DNA from: Struthio camelus
Lineage: Eukaryota > Chordata > Aves > Struthioniformes > Struthionidae
Length of the DNA: 64,000 nt
Assembly (NCBI RefSeq): GCF_040807025.1
Contig: NC_090982.1
Location: 81,881,931-81,945,930 of the forward strand
Direction of reading: 5' to 3'
Of the stretch, positions 36,301-48,235 are shown one piece after another (position 1 is the first letter of the stretch; every line of letters begins with the position of its first letter). The position numbers and the translations under genes were made by a program. Below the pieces are notes generated by a model, which worked only from the letters and a program-made list of their open reading frames with translations, did no database searches and was not told where the DNA came from.

Positions 36301-38490
36301 GGTAGCCTCTTCCTGACTTTCTTCTATCATCTGCTCCTGAGAGAGAACTTAACAGGAGATAGCTTTCGTAGCTATTTTTCTGACACGTCTGAAACTGGAA
36401 AATAAGGGAAACCACATGAGAAAGCTCGATCTCCCTTTTTGCTCTTGCAAAATGAAGAAATAAAGGTTCGAAAGAAGTTATATGAAAATATTGCTAGTAA
36501 CAATTTATGAATAGTTTGTTTTCTGGGTCTCTCTGCCTCCTCATAGTTTTATATAGAAAATTAATGGAAACATGACCTTAGCTGTTGTGTTGTTTCTGCT
36601 TTTGAAGGAAAATTAGGTTTAAAAAATTGTTTTGGAAATGCTAATTTTTTTTGGAAATACTACAACTTTATCCCTGTGGGACAGATTTTTCTTATTTCAA
36701 ACAGCTAGAATCTGGATTTTACTCAAAATCAGGATAACTTATATATGATATTCCTTATTATAACTGTGGATACTTAGATTATCCCTATAAAAACATTTGC
36801 ATTGAACTGTATCTGGTGGAAATGAGTTCCATATTTTTTAATCAGTTTTAAATGAGTTGCCTTTGAATTTCACTGAATATTCCCATATGTTTCCACTATA
36901 AGAAATCAAAATAAGAGCACTTTACTCATTTCTGTACATCATTCGTTTAAAGTTATATATAATCTTGAAAACAATCTTGAAGATATAAAAGTGCAATTAT
37001 ATTGGAAAGAAAACTTTCTTTAGATGCCTTTTGTCTGAAAACTTTCTGTTTCTGCAATATTTTTCCTCATCTGATAGTCAAAATGGAACACATAGTTCCA
37101 CATAAGATTTTCTATTCTGTTCCTATGTGTCTTCTACAGCTGATGGACTTTCTGAGCACTTCTATGAGCTGAACTTCCTGCTGAGCTATTCACCTAGACA
37201 GCCAGGATGTTGTCATTTCCCCACCACAGCTGATTTAGACCCCAGCAGAGTATGTGAGCAATTCAAATTGCTCCTTCCATTTTGCATTATCTTGTTTTAT
37301 CAAAAATTACTTGCTAGTCCCCTCACCTAATTTTGTCAGATCACTTTAGGATTCTTTCTGTTATCTTATAGTTCTAAGTGAGCTGAACCATTTTTGGAGA
37401 TCATTGACAATTTCTTGTGCAGAATAGTTTATTAAAAAAATCGACTTACTCAAAACTATAAATTTCTATGAAAAATCTATTTTTAGTGTGATTAAATAAA
37501 CAGTGACAAGTTTTATAATTAAAAGTTTTGATAGTTTTTATTTATTCATTTTGGATCAGTAATTCAAAATAGATTAGCTGTTTTAAATGTAAAGCACAGT
37601 ATTTGAGTTCAGCTAAAATTTAAATAAAAGATCGTTTTCAAAATACAAATTCAGAGAAGATAGTTTCTGCATAATTGACTTGAAATTTCTTACAAAATGA
37701 GACGAGAAGGAGGCATTCATATTCAGAAAAAAAAAGAAGCTCCACAGAATTCTATTGTCTTTTAGGAGAAACTACTCCAAAAAAAAGTCTGTTTTCCTGT
37801 AATTGTCACAGGCTATTAGTTTCCATTTATATATTCTGCTTTTATGTTGGGGACTTTACTTAGCTTATAGTTTTAAATTCAACTAATTGTGTTGTGTGAG
37901 CAAACAGTGGGAGAAACCAATGTGTTACAAATGTCCGAAAGTCCTGAAATGCGAGGCAATACGGCCAGCTAATCTTGGTAGATCATGTATTGGCCGTAGT
38001 GAGGAGAAAAAACAAACAAAAATCCCAGTGTTTCTGTTCATCTGCACTCCTTAAGTAGTTGGAGGGAGTGGGGTGGGGATCAAAACTTGTGCTACAAAGA
38101 TGAGTATGTGAACAAGTTCTGATACAAACTGGCCTATTTAACACTGCACAGCACAGGTTTGTGTCTTCTATATCACAGTTCATTTCTGATACTTCAAAAA
38201 ACATATCAAAAAAAGATAAAGGAAGGAGAGTAGCACTTATTTATTTTCTTGTCGGAGGTGGAAATACCCAGAAGATTCTCCTTTTAGAAGATTGCCAGGT
38301 CACTGTTGTAGATCTGGGACTTGATTTTCTTCTTCTCACGTTCATGAAAATGGATCAGTCATCAACGACAGAAATGTTGTAGTGGGAAATCAGAATGTTT
38401 CAAGTTACCCTTCAAAATCACCATCCCGTTATGTATTCAAAAGTGTTACCTCGTCTTCAGGGAATTTAGTAGAAGATTCTTTGGGTGATG
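33331..38490. other. Long unique AT-rich stretch, nothing recognised
   Basis: About 5.2 kb with no recognisable gene or interspersed repeat. A small perfect hairpin (stem CTTACCG/CGGTAAG, 4-base loop) lies at 35,835-35,852. The segment 36,900-37,660 is very AT-rich, non-repetitive and dense in TAAT-type boxes. Open frames at 34,464-34,769 (101 codons) and 35,160-35,449 (both strands) match nothing I know. Confidence 0.45.
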
Positions 38491-38491
38491 G

Positions 38492-38517
38492 TTTTTTTTT
38501 TTTTTTTTTTTTTTTTT
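38492..38517. repeat. T26 homopolymer run
   Basis: Uninterrupted run of 26 T followed by GGGG. Its length is prone to slippage and sequencing error. No poly(A)-tailed element is visible on the minus strand next to it. Confidence 0.95.
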
Positions 38518-40534
38518 GGGGATCACATTATACCCACTAGATTTCTCCTAATATACCCATACAAAATCTATATTTATTATAGGCTTATATTAAAAATATT
38601 CTGTTCTATTAAAGATGAGGATTATTAAATATTGTTCCCGTAAGTCCTCATCTGATTTAATTCAGAATCCAGTGAGAACAATATAAAAGGCCTACTTGGT
38701 ATAGGAGAAAATGCACTTCTTGGTACCTCTCCAGCCTAGTCATATCCCTCAAAGCGTTAGGGTTCACCCATTAGTAAGTCATTTGTTGCTGTGCCATGGC
38801 AGCTTGATTTAACTAGCACATATGAACAATGGCAACACAGGCCTGATTCCTAAACGTTTAAAACTAGTTGGAGAGGCAGATGGCATTCTCCAGTTCACAC
38901 ACTGCTCTACTGCAGAGAACTAAAGTTTAAACTATCAGCTACCTGCCATTTTTGAAATTGCTGCAGATAAAAACTCTTTGATGATTTCAGATTTCTGCTG
39001 CTTGCTTGCAGGCTTACAGAGAATAATTGCTACCATAAGAAAACTACTGAAATAGACAATAAACTGATTTTGGCTGGAAGTACATTGTAATTCTGTTCTA
39101 TATTGGTATGTGCTGCACCACAGAGACAAGTGTTTGTTTTAAACAACAACAACAAAAAAATAGCTAAACTGAGGTGGAAGAAAAACAACCCACCAGTTTA
39201 ATAGTTCTGATATAATAATCTGTGAACCAGCTAAGATAGAAACTTAATTGTTACTGAAAAGATTAAATAGACTATATCTGATATAAAACATGTAGGGCCA
39301 TATGCCATCCTACGAGGCTGCAGAACAAAGGAATGAGGCACGATATAATCCAGAACAAAGACCCCATCTGTAAGGGGAAACCTTTTATGTGATATAGCTC
39401 CCTTGTTCTTCTTCAAGCTCTTATCCCTACGCTTCACTAAATTAGAAGATCATCTGAATTTTCTCCTCCTTCTCAAGATCTTCCTGTTTATATGGCCAGG
39501 TCTTACATTAGTTTTTCTAGTTACTTCTGGTCCCCACAATTGTACTGAGATTCATTCTTGGCTGATTAGCCATCATGACCCTCAAATTTTTTTCAAATAA
39601 CTTGTTTATTTCCAATAAGGAAGCATGGCTTACTTTCCGCATCCTTAGATGTCAGCTTTTACTTTGACCATATATTAAAACAGATTTGTTTATTTTTGCT
39701 CAGCTGATCCATAGCACTGACCTATCTTTGTGTTACCATTAGTCTCAATTAAGACTTCAGCTATGTCACTCATAAACTGCATAGGCTCTGACTAACAACA
39801 TAACTCATAATAAATATTATAAATTGCATAGGATCTGACAACAAACAGAATAATGACATGCATCAGTTGATTCTTTTAAATCTATTTAATATATTGATTC
39901 TTTATGATTTTAATTCCTTAATCAAATATTATATAGCCCAAAAGTAAATGCCCCACAGACATGACAGAACATTATACCAGCATTGTTGTATTTATTGACT
40001 TAACATAAATTTTTCTCAGATGAATATGCCACATTAGTTAAGATAGGATTTATTTTCCATGAAGAATGAATCCTTCCTAAATATACAGTTATTCAGATTT
40101 CCTGTTTACACTTCTAAAAAATATCAGTACTTTTCTTTCCAGCTTTCTGAAGTTTCTCCAGTGTTCCAAAATTTTGTGAAAATCACCACTGAGCGCCCAG
40201 AGATGCTCTTAGCCAGTTCTAAAAATCTTTCACGTAGATTATCAGGTATGTCAACTTAAATGCACCTTATTTATCATGTTTCTTAGCCATTTCTTGGAAT
40301 AGGGAGCATATTATCACAACATGATGTGACTTAATCTTTCAGCTGTTTCCTAAAAGCAGAAGGGAAACATGTACTGAATATGCCAGCCTTTTCTATGTTA
40401 TTATCGAGAATTCTACCATCCCCTTCTATTAAGTAATTGATATAATTTCTATTCTTCACGTGAGATTTGCTGGTCTGTAACAGATACATACCAGCTGCCA
40501 CTTCCTCTTTTGCTTTGTCTGTCGAACATCTGTT
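38518..40534. other. Unique AT-rich sequence, nothing recognised
   Basis: Apart from an imperfect local duplication at 39,767-39,855, I recognise nothing. Open frames are all under 70 codons. Confidence 0.45.
39767..39855. repeat. Imperfect direct duplication of about 40-50 bp
   Basis: ACTCATAA, then TGCATAGGCTCTGAC and an AACAACATAA-like tail occur at 39,767-39,803. A diverged copy (ACTCATAA, TGCATAGGATCTGAC, AACAAACAGAATAA) follows at 39,803-39,853, with a TA-rich insertion inside it. Confidence 0.5.
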
Positions 40535-40602
40535 AGAACGGAGGTTGGACTAGATGAACTCTGGAAGTCCCTTCCAGCCCTATGCGAAGCTATGACTCTA
40601 AC
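40535..40602 (+). mobile_element. CR1 3'-UTR fragment, plus strand
   Basis: A short piece of the CR1 3' end: 'GGAGGTTGGACTAGATGA', 'CTGGAAGTCCCTTCCAGCCC' and a decayed 'tatgactct' in place of the octamer tail. Sequence 5' of 40,535 is unrelated, so this is a heavily truncated insertion. It is older than the copies at 21-33 kb. Confidence 0.85.
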
Positions 40603-40882
40603 ATCACCCATTACGATGCAAGATAATTTACTTCTGAAATGTTGATGACTCAGACACAAATACAATTTTCTTCATAAATTGGTACTCTTCCTCCCTTCTT
40701 ATCAGCTCTGTCTTTGCTAAATAGGCTATAAACATTGGCTTGAAATTCCAATCTTGCAGTCTTGCCATAGAGTTTCATCAGCCAGAACTAGGTCAAAACT
40801 GTTCTCATGAATGAAAAATTTTAGGTCCTTGTGACTTGTATTCAAGATCCTAGCATTACTGTGACCTTTGGTATATTGATTA
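40603..40882. other. Unique spacer between two CR1 fragments
   Basis: About 280 bp of non-repetitive sequence separating two opposed CR1 3' ends. Nothing else is recognised. Confidence 0.45.
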
Positions 40883-41185
40883 GAGAATCAGAAACCTTAG
40901 AATACAGGTTCGATAGTATAGGTCTAGTCCAAGCTCCCCCACCCCCTGCTCAAAGCAGGTCCATCTAAATCAGATTGTTTAGGGCCGTGTCCAGCTGAGT
41001 TCTGAATATCTCTGAAGATGGAGACCCCATAGCCTCTCCAGGCAGCCTGCTCCTATGTTTGACTGTCTGCATAGTGAACCTGTTCTTCCTGTTTTCTAAT
41101 CAAAATTTCCAATGTTCTAACTTGAATCCACTGAAATGTTGCCTCTCTTCCTAACCCTATGGAGCCCTGCCTGAGCTTCATAGAT
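40883..41185 (-). mobile_element. CR1 3'-end fragment, minus strand
   Basis: Plus-strand reading shows the reverse complement of a CR1 3' region. It has 'GTCTAGTCCAAGCTCCCCCACCCCCTGCTCAAAGCAGG' type 3'-UTR sequence at 40,920-40,962, then 'GGCCGTGTCCAGCTGAGTTC' and 'GAAGATGGAGACCCCATAGC'. These are followed by 'CTCTCCAGGCAGCCTGCTCC', matching the C-terminal coding end of ORF2, and then increasingly diverged sequence to about 41,185. The 'CTGCTCAAAGCAGG' box marks a different subfamily from the young pair at 21-33 kb. Diverged, with no open frame. Confidence 0.88.
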
Positions 41186-42597
41186 TTTCCTTCCTCAATG
41201 AAAGTGGACAAAAATTCTGCAAGAACACCATCCTAACCATTGTGTTATGCACACTTTACCAAACCATAAATTTATTTCTAAAATCTTCTCACCTAATTTT
41301 CGTTCTTCATTTGATCATTTTTCTTCTGAATCGTAATTTACTGAAGAACAGATAGTGCCATTTTCGACAGAGATTGCCACTGCCTATTTCCGTTTGCTAA
41401 CTCAGTCCTTTCTAAATCTTTAAAATTTTAGCCTTACTAATTTTCTATCAATGTTTATTTTTCTTAATTATTCTGATGACTCTTTTGGATTAAATTTGTT
41501 TAGGGTTGGTGCAATCATCCAAAGGTATATTACAAACCTATTTCTTTCCATTTGACCAGATAAGTCTTCAGAGATATCCTCCATAGACTCCACACCTTGT
41601 CTCTAGGAATACTGGAAATTTCTATATGCAGAGTTCTTCAATATCTTTTTTCCTTGGTCCTTACAACCCACCTTCTCCCTCTCCCTGCTCATCTGTCGCT
41701 AGCTGTGTAGCCTGTTAGTGCAGCTTGGTTGTTCTAGTCCTGCCGAATCACTTTATTCTCCATTTTCTTGTTACTGTGTAAGTGGGGGTGATACCACCTA
41801 CCACCCAATTTCGTTGCCTAGAAACCCAGCTTTTTCAAGCTCTGGAGTTATTCATCCAGTCTAACAGTTGTTGCTTCTATCCATTTACCCATTGGTACTC
41901 TCCTTTTATCCTCTCACAGGAGAAAGTAATAATGACAAAAACACTATATCATTTCCATGTCACATTGATCAATTATCGTTCATTATGATATGGAGGAGGT
42001 TACTTCTTGCTGAAAGAAAGTCCTTGCACTGGCTCTCCAAAAATCCTACAAAGCTTGTGAGTCATTAAGGCACACTAATCAATTCTATCTCTTCACAGAT
42101 ATTCAAGAAACTTAATGTATTGGCACTGTTCAGAGATGAATGAATCACAGTCCTCAGCTAAATAGAAACCAGACCTATTCATTAAGTGTTTTATTTAGCA
42201 GTTCACGGTCAAATTATGCAACTTCTACTAAGAATAAATAAACATAATACTCAGAAATTTTTTCTACCTGTAAAATCAGAATTCATAGTTTTCCTCTTCA
42301 AAACTGCTCCTCTAGTCATGTCCTTCTTTTAATCAAAAGCTTCTAATATTCATCTCCCTGAAAGTGGAAAAAGATATGAACACATCTGAAAATAAAACAA
42401 AATAAAATAAAAACAAGGAGACGCAGGAAAAAAAAAGAGAGCAGAAGGGATGTAAAAATTCACAGAATAAAAAAGGGAGGCAGGTGAAGAAACAAGTATT
42501 TTTCTATTGCGTTAAAGTCAGCCTTTCTCCTTGTTTAAAAACCCATCTATCTGTTTATTCAGATTTGCATATGGCCTCTATTACTGTATTATGTGAG
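41186..42597. other. Unique sequence, nothing recognised
   Basis: No repeat or gene is recognised. Two overlapping plus-strand open frames at 41,782-42,068 look like chance. An A-rich (AAAAT)n-like tract lies at about 42,393-42,415. Confidence 0.45.
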
Positions 42598-42660
42598 TAC
42601 ACACACAGATACAGACACAGACACAGACACACAGACACACAGACACAGACACACACACTG
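42598..42660. repeat. (ACACAG)n / (CA)n microsatellite
   Basis: Repeats of CACAGA and related units over about 60 bp. The Q/T/H-rich plus-strand open frame ending here is low complexity. Confidence 0.9.
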
Positions 42661-42853
42661 TTCTTGATATTTCCTTGCTGAACCAGTATTGATTTCTTCC
42701 CTAGACCTCATTTCATATTGTGCCCTGAAAATTAAATGATCTATTTAGTTTCAATATGGCCCAGGATTCTAATTGGATTTTGATGCAGTAATTTATGTAA
42801 TATTAATGGATACTTTCAGAAAACCACTAATTAACAGCTGACCTTTATTTTTC
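42661..42853. other. AT-rich non-repetitive block, possible conserved noncoding DNA
   Basis: Dense in TAAT/ATTA boxes, including ATTAATGG near 42,802 and CTAATTAACAGC near 42,826, and free of simple repeats although bracketed by microsatellites. That texture is common in developmental enhancers, but it is equally possible for neutral AT-rich DNA. Inference only. Confidence 0.2.
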
Positions 42854-42854
42854 C

Positions 42855-42855
42855 A

Positions 42856-42891
<36 letters not shown>

Positions 42892-42903
42892 AGAAGAAGA
42901 AAG
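42855..42903. repeat. (AAAG)n microsatellite
   Basis: About nine perfect AAAG units followed by AAG triplets. A T19 run follows about 50 bp later (42,954-42,972). Confidence 0.95.
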
Positions 42904-42953
42904 ATAGATAAACACAAAATGAAGCATAATACAAAAAGAAAAGGAACAAGATC

Positions 42954-42972
42954 TTTTTTTTTTTTTTTTTTT
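42954..42972. repeat. T19 homopolymer run
   Basis: Nineteen T followed by a C-rich stretch. No element attached to it is recognised. Confidence 0.95.
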
Positions 42973-42989
42973 CCCTTCCCTTTTAGGAG

Positions 42990-43327
42990 TGGTCTGATTT
43001 TAATTAGCAAAGCCAGCACACATCAGGGACATTTTGGGGAGCATCAAGATACATTATGTATTTGATCACCTTATGCCTATAAAAATGGCTAAATAATTTA
43101 AATGCAATTCAATAAAATGTGTTTTCAATGAGAAGCTTCGGCTCTGGGTGATGGATTAAAAGCTTCACATAACCCAGAGATTTTATAAGCTACTGCCAAA
43201 CAAATTCAAAGTAAAAGATTATATTTTGTTTCCTTCTTTTATGTAGCAAGATTTCTTCATTTTCTGCTTTTTTCATAACAGCAGTGGAATAAATATATAC
43301 AGCATCATTTAAATGCTTTATGAAAAG
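42990..43327. other. AT-rich non-repetitive block, possible conserved noncoding DNA
   Basis: Contains TTTTAATTAGCAAAG near 42,999, TTATGTATTTGATCACC near 43,055 and other TAAT-type boxes, with little simple-sequence character. It ends at an A18 run (43,328-43,345). No exon is visible. Candidate only. Confidence 0.2.
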
Positions 43328-43345
43328 AAAAAAAAAAAAAAAAAA
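43328..43345. repeat. A18 homopolymer run
   Basis: Eighteen A. An AATAAA occurs about 40 bases upstream, farther than is usual for a poly(A) tail, and no retrocopied coding sequence precedes it. Confidence 0.95.
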
Positions 43346-46300
43346 GGAAAATCCAGAGCTATCACCTCATCATTTAAAAGAAAAAAACCCACTTGCTTGT
43401 TCAGCAAGTGTTTTATTTCCTACTTACCTCTATGTAGCCCCTAAAAATCAAAGATTTAGGGACATTTATCCTGGCATACCCAGAACAATAGCAAACCTCA
43501 TTATAAATTGATACTTTCACTACTGTTTCACGAATTAAACATGTTAATCTTTTTGGAAACTTTCTTTAAAAAAATCTTTCTTCCATGTGTTAACAGTTAC
43601 AAGTCTATCGAACAAATTATTATCAGGAATAAAACTAAGAATAACTATAAAGCATATGTGCTTGATTCTTTGTTCCTCACTGCTTTGTATTGCCTTTTAC
43701 ACTAGTGCCATTGTTATTTAATGGTATTTCATGCTCTCTTACTCTAATATAAGTTACCAGATCCAAGCATACGAGGTCCATAAATGAAACCATATATACT
43801 TTACATCTAGCGATACATAAGCTTTAGGTCTGGTTTGTCCAATCAGACTAGCCCAAGTGACTGACACGTATTTACTAACAAAACCTAAGCCTCTCTAAAT
43901 CCGCTTAAAAATCATTAAAATTTGAATAAATAAGTCTGCAAAAAGAAAAATTCCTGCTGTGGGTAAACCAGTCCAGTGCAGTTCTTAAGTGTGAATGCAA
44001 AACTGGATTTAGAGACTTCAAAGCTGAACATTGCAACAGCCAATTATTTTTCAGTCCTTTTACCTTTATCATGGGATCCATGATCTCCAGTTGGGCAGTG
44101 GGGTGTCTGATGACTTACACAGAAAAAAGTGATCCTTTAGAATGAAATTGAAGAATAATACAGAATAAAGACTTTCACATGAGTTGGCACATAATTTTTA
44201 GTTGTCAGTGGTACCTAGACAAGAAGCCTAAGCAACTCACTTCAGCCAGTATGAGAACAATTACAATCAGGTTTACATCAGGATTTGAGGTATCAGGATT
44301 ATGAAGTGGGGCTTAGTATCCTAAATGTCATTTATAGACTGTTTTAGCAATGTAGAGGCCATATTTTAAAAAATACACAATTTCTAGCTTTATCTTGGCT
44401 TTTGGCCCAAGTTCTTACATTAATTTAGATCTGCCTTGACCAGCTCATCAAAACCAGTTTGTGAAAGATGATAGAAAATATCTCAGGTTGCAGTCTCACT
44501 GAGGGCTAAACTGTCTTAATTGCTGGTAGTCACATTAAAAATGCCCTACAGGAATCAAAGTATGGTAAAACCATTTTAGAAAGAAACATTTCTAAAACTA
44601 TGAAAAAGTCTGACCCAACCCTTTAAAATACATTGTGAATTTCCTTCTTTTCAGAAGGCACCACAGGTGACTTTCTGGGAGAGAGGAGGAGGCTTGTATA
44701 GCCCAGGACACTGCCTGGATTGTGTAGAGATATAGGTGAGAATTTCTAACCAGGGAAAAACACCAAACTTCAAAAATGAAGCTTTTATCACCAGATCACT
44801 TGGTGGTACTCATCCACATTACTGTAAGGTTAGATTTTCTATGACACTCCTGGTTCATTTGCAGCAAGTCCACTTAGGTACTACTGCATGACTCTACACT
44901 GGTCTAATACACTGCAAGTAATATAACATTGTTTTTAGTACCTAAAGAAGGATTACTTTAACTAAAGTAAATGCCACATATTTTTGGTTTGTTCTTTAAC
45001 TATGCTCCCCTCCAGCAGTGGTAAAGTCCAGCCTACAGTAAATATATCTGCTTCCATGACATTTCAGATGCTGAGGAGAAACTCATTCTTTTCCATAATA
45101 ATGAGTGATCAGAAAATGGATTCTCTGGAGGTTCCTAATCAGAGTCATACTGTTTTATTTTATTTTTTAAACAGATGGGCTTGGAAGCATTGATTGACAT
45201 TGTCCCCCAGTACTTCTTGCTTCTGTCTAAATGCACTGGAAGCAGCAACCAATGGTATAAGAGCTTATTTTTTTAATGAAGTAAAAGATGAGTGGAAAAC
45301 AGAACACTGGAGAAGTGAGGTTATTAGATCAATGTCACATCACAGGTCAGGGTTGAAACTGAGAATTAGGCTCATGTTTCCCAGCTGCTGGCTAATATCT
45401 TAATCATTATTTAACACCTCCCTCAGTTCTGTGAAACAGTAAATTGGACAATGCTTACAAAGTCTTATCAAACTGTTAATGCAGCATTTTTCCTCATAGA
45501 TTCTGCAGTGACTAGCTCCATTTAAATTTAAATGGCTGAAGTAAGTATTTACTTCCACCACTTCCATTAAAGATGGATAAGGGTGTACTTTTAGGAAGCA
45601 ATTCCTAATGGGCTTGCATTTTCCTTATTTTTATTCCTTCCTTTTTTGAAGTTAAGCACTGACAGAAGTGAATTGAATCTCTGCCCTGTATTGCCACCGA
45701 GTGCTTTTACGTTTTCCTAACATCCCTTTGTTTATGGGCCAGTCACTGTTCAGGGAGCAGAAACCACGTTCAGAAACCTGAGTACCAGTATGTCAGAAAT
45801 GTCACTTGAGGAACAGATCAACACAATTATCGCCATTATTCTTCTCTCCTCTAAGGAATGTTTCCAGGTCGTAGACACCTATTGTGGATGCTTTGGGAAT
45901 AATGAAAACCATTAACAGATTGTTAATGTGACTTGGTAACAGACCAAGCAGAGACTTACAAAACAATAAAGCTTTACAATCAATCTGATGTGCAACTAGG
46001 CACTGATGGAAGCAGGTATAACATCATTTAGGGCCAAAATTTAACTCTTCTTAGCACCCCCACGGTGCAGAGCCCTTGGAAGCTGTCTGGATCAGAGGCA
46101 TAAACGTTTTGAGGCCCACAAATGTTGGGGAGTTCCTGTCAGAACTGCTGAACTGAGCCAATAGACATCCTCGGACGGGGAGAGAAGTGTCTCTAACCCT
46201 CCAGAGAGCAGAGCTGAGGGAGGCTTTGTACTGACTTTATTTTGCTCTTCTGCCAGGGATGGAGGTTTTTGTTAAAATTCTTTCTCTCTTAAGGCTAACA

Positions 46301-47358
46301 AGATGCAAGACCCAATAAGAGCTGCCATGCCACAACATCTCTGAGATCACGTGCTGTGTAAATGGTCGGTAAGAGAAAGCCGGGAACAGAAAAATCGAAT
46401 TACAAATTTACTTTCAAAACAAGATTTACTTCACTTCTGTAGTGGTCTGTTCTGCCGCTGGGGAAATTTGCCTTTATACACCAACCATACCATCACAGAG
46501 ACTGCCACAGAGCCAATAACAGAGCCTACTACCAGATTTTAAGTATCTGCATGTTAACAACATGAGAAGAAATCAGAAAGCTCCAGGAATCTGACTCCAT
46601 GTCATGGAGATTATAGGTTTATTGTGATGCAGGAAATCTGGAAATTCTAGCAGAGCACATAGGTAAGAAACCTGAATCTCAGGATCTCAGCCTGGAAGGG
46701 CTTAAGAGTCTCTCCAGCTGCCTCAAATAGAGATGCACATACGGAATAAGAAATTTAAGGCTTGGGAAACAGTAAAGTCCAAAACTGAAACACCTGTGAG
46801 GTTTAGGGGCCTATTTAGGGTGACAGGTTAACAGGGTTATTAGGATAATAATGTTGGACTTGTGAATCTAAATTCCTCTGACGTCATACATGACACCTGT
46901 AAGAGAGTGACGTGATGCTTCTGGAAATTCAGGGTGCTGCCCCCCTGCTGTATTACCCTTTATCTTAGAAAGGCTGGCATTTTCTGTATCGATGGGTGCT
47001 TTTAGCAATCTCCATTTCTGGATCTTCAGGCTGAACTGCCTTTATAGTCTGGAAGAGCACAGCAGTGACTATGCTAATCCATGAGTTAAGGTTTAGAGCA
47101 TCGTAGCCGGTGATAGCAAGATATTTACAGCCCAAGCAGACTCAGATTGAGCTGTGCGCTCTGTCATTTTCTTTTTATGAGCCTGCTCCATAAAACCGTT
47201 CCCATATGGTTAAAGTTAGGGATAAACAAACAGGTTCGGATCAAATAAGAAACCACTCAAATCTTTGCCCAAGGTTCATAATGAACTTCTATTTTTTAAT
47301 CTCTGAAAATATTGCTTATGTAAATTTTAATCTTTTTCTTCTTTTTGTCTGTTGGATC
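43346..47358. other. Unique AT-rich sequence, nothing recognised
   Basis: About 4 kb. The part at 46,040-46,340 is less AT-rich and holds several CpGs but no recognisable exon. Open frames are short (under 75 codons) and unrecognised. An 18-bp palindrome lies at 45,518-45,535. Confidence 0.45.
45518..45535. repeat. Perfect 18-bp palindrome
   Basis: CCATTTAAATTTAAATGG equals its own reverse complement. The core is purely A/T and the ends are CC/GG. It may bind a dimeric factor or be chance in AT-rich DNA. Confidence 0.8.
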
Positions 47359-47375
47359 TTTTTTTTTTTTTTTTT
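47359..47375. repeat. T17 homopolymer run
   Basis: Seventeen T after a pyrimidine-rich lead-in. No attached element is recognised. Confidence 0.95.
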
Positions 47376-47864
47376 AACCTGAGACTTAAAACCAGGCAGA
47401 AAAACTGTTTTATATTAGCTCTGCTTTAATCAGAAAGAAGTGGAAGTAGCAGTTTTACAAGTCGCTGACATGCAAAGCCAGGAAAGATTTAATACAGCCC
47501 CAAACCAGAGCCCAGTGCACCCTTTTTTCAGGGTTAGTTTCTAGGAACAAAAGAAGATGAAACAAGCAACTCAGAGTATCTCTGTCTCACAGTGGCCTGA
47601 GGTACAGAGAGCCTCAAACTGTCCCTGACCCATCCAGCAAATCCACAGGCTACATCACTGTTTGAATGTACCAGCTCAGCTTAAGTCACAAATTAGCTAT
47701 GTTTGCATGCCACTTAGCAGGACTTGCTTATTTAGATACTTTGCCATGCAAACGTGATTGCACCTTGCTGATCCTGCAGCTACGCTTGTGTTTCTCTATC
47801 CACTGTGGTGTGTTTGTACTCCTACAGCACTGGCTAATAGCAACCACATTTCCTTCTGGTATGT

Positions 47865-47887
47865 AAAAAAAAAAAAAAAAAAAAAAA
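47865..47887. repeat. A23 homopolymer run
   Basis: Twenty-three A followed by GGAAGGAGG. No polyadenylation signal precedes it in the expected window, so it is not clearly a retrocopy tail. Confidence 0.95.
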
Positions 47888-48204
47888 GGAAGGAGGATGA
47901 AACATTTTCCCTTTTTTAGCTTAGATAGCTCAGCCATCATTATGATAGCAAAAAGTCTTGCCTTTTCATATAAAAACAGTGCTGATCCCTGAGTATAAGA
48001 GAGTCAAGATGGAGAGGCGGGGCAGGGGGGAATATCTTTTTCAGACTGACTGTCCTTGCTGGAAAAAAAACACATCAGCTTTTGGGCACAGAAATCATTT
48101 TTCAAAGGGAAGCTTCTATGTCTGTTAGTTTTTCTGTTTCCTGCTTGCCTTGCTTATATATTGCTATGTGTTACCATTCAAATCACTGAATATAAACATA
48201 AAAT

Positions 48205-48235
48205 CAAATGTAGTCTAAAACCAAATGTAGTCTAA
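48205..48235. repeat. Two 17-bp tandem units
   Basis: CAAATGTAGTCTAAAAC is followed directly by CAAATGTAGTCTAA and diverged bases. A small local duplication. Confidence 0.8.
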
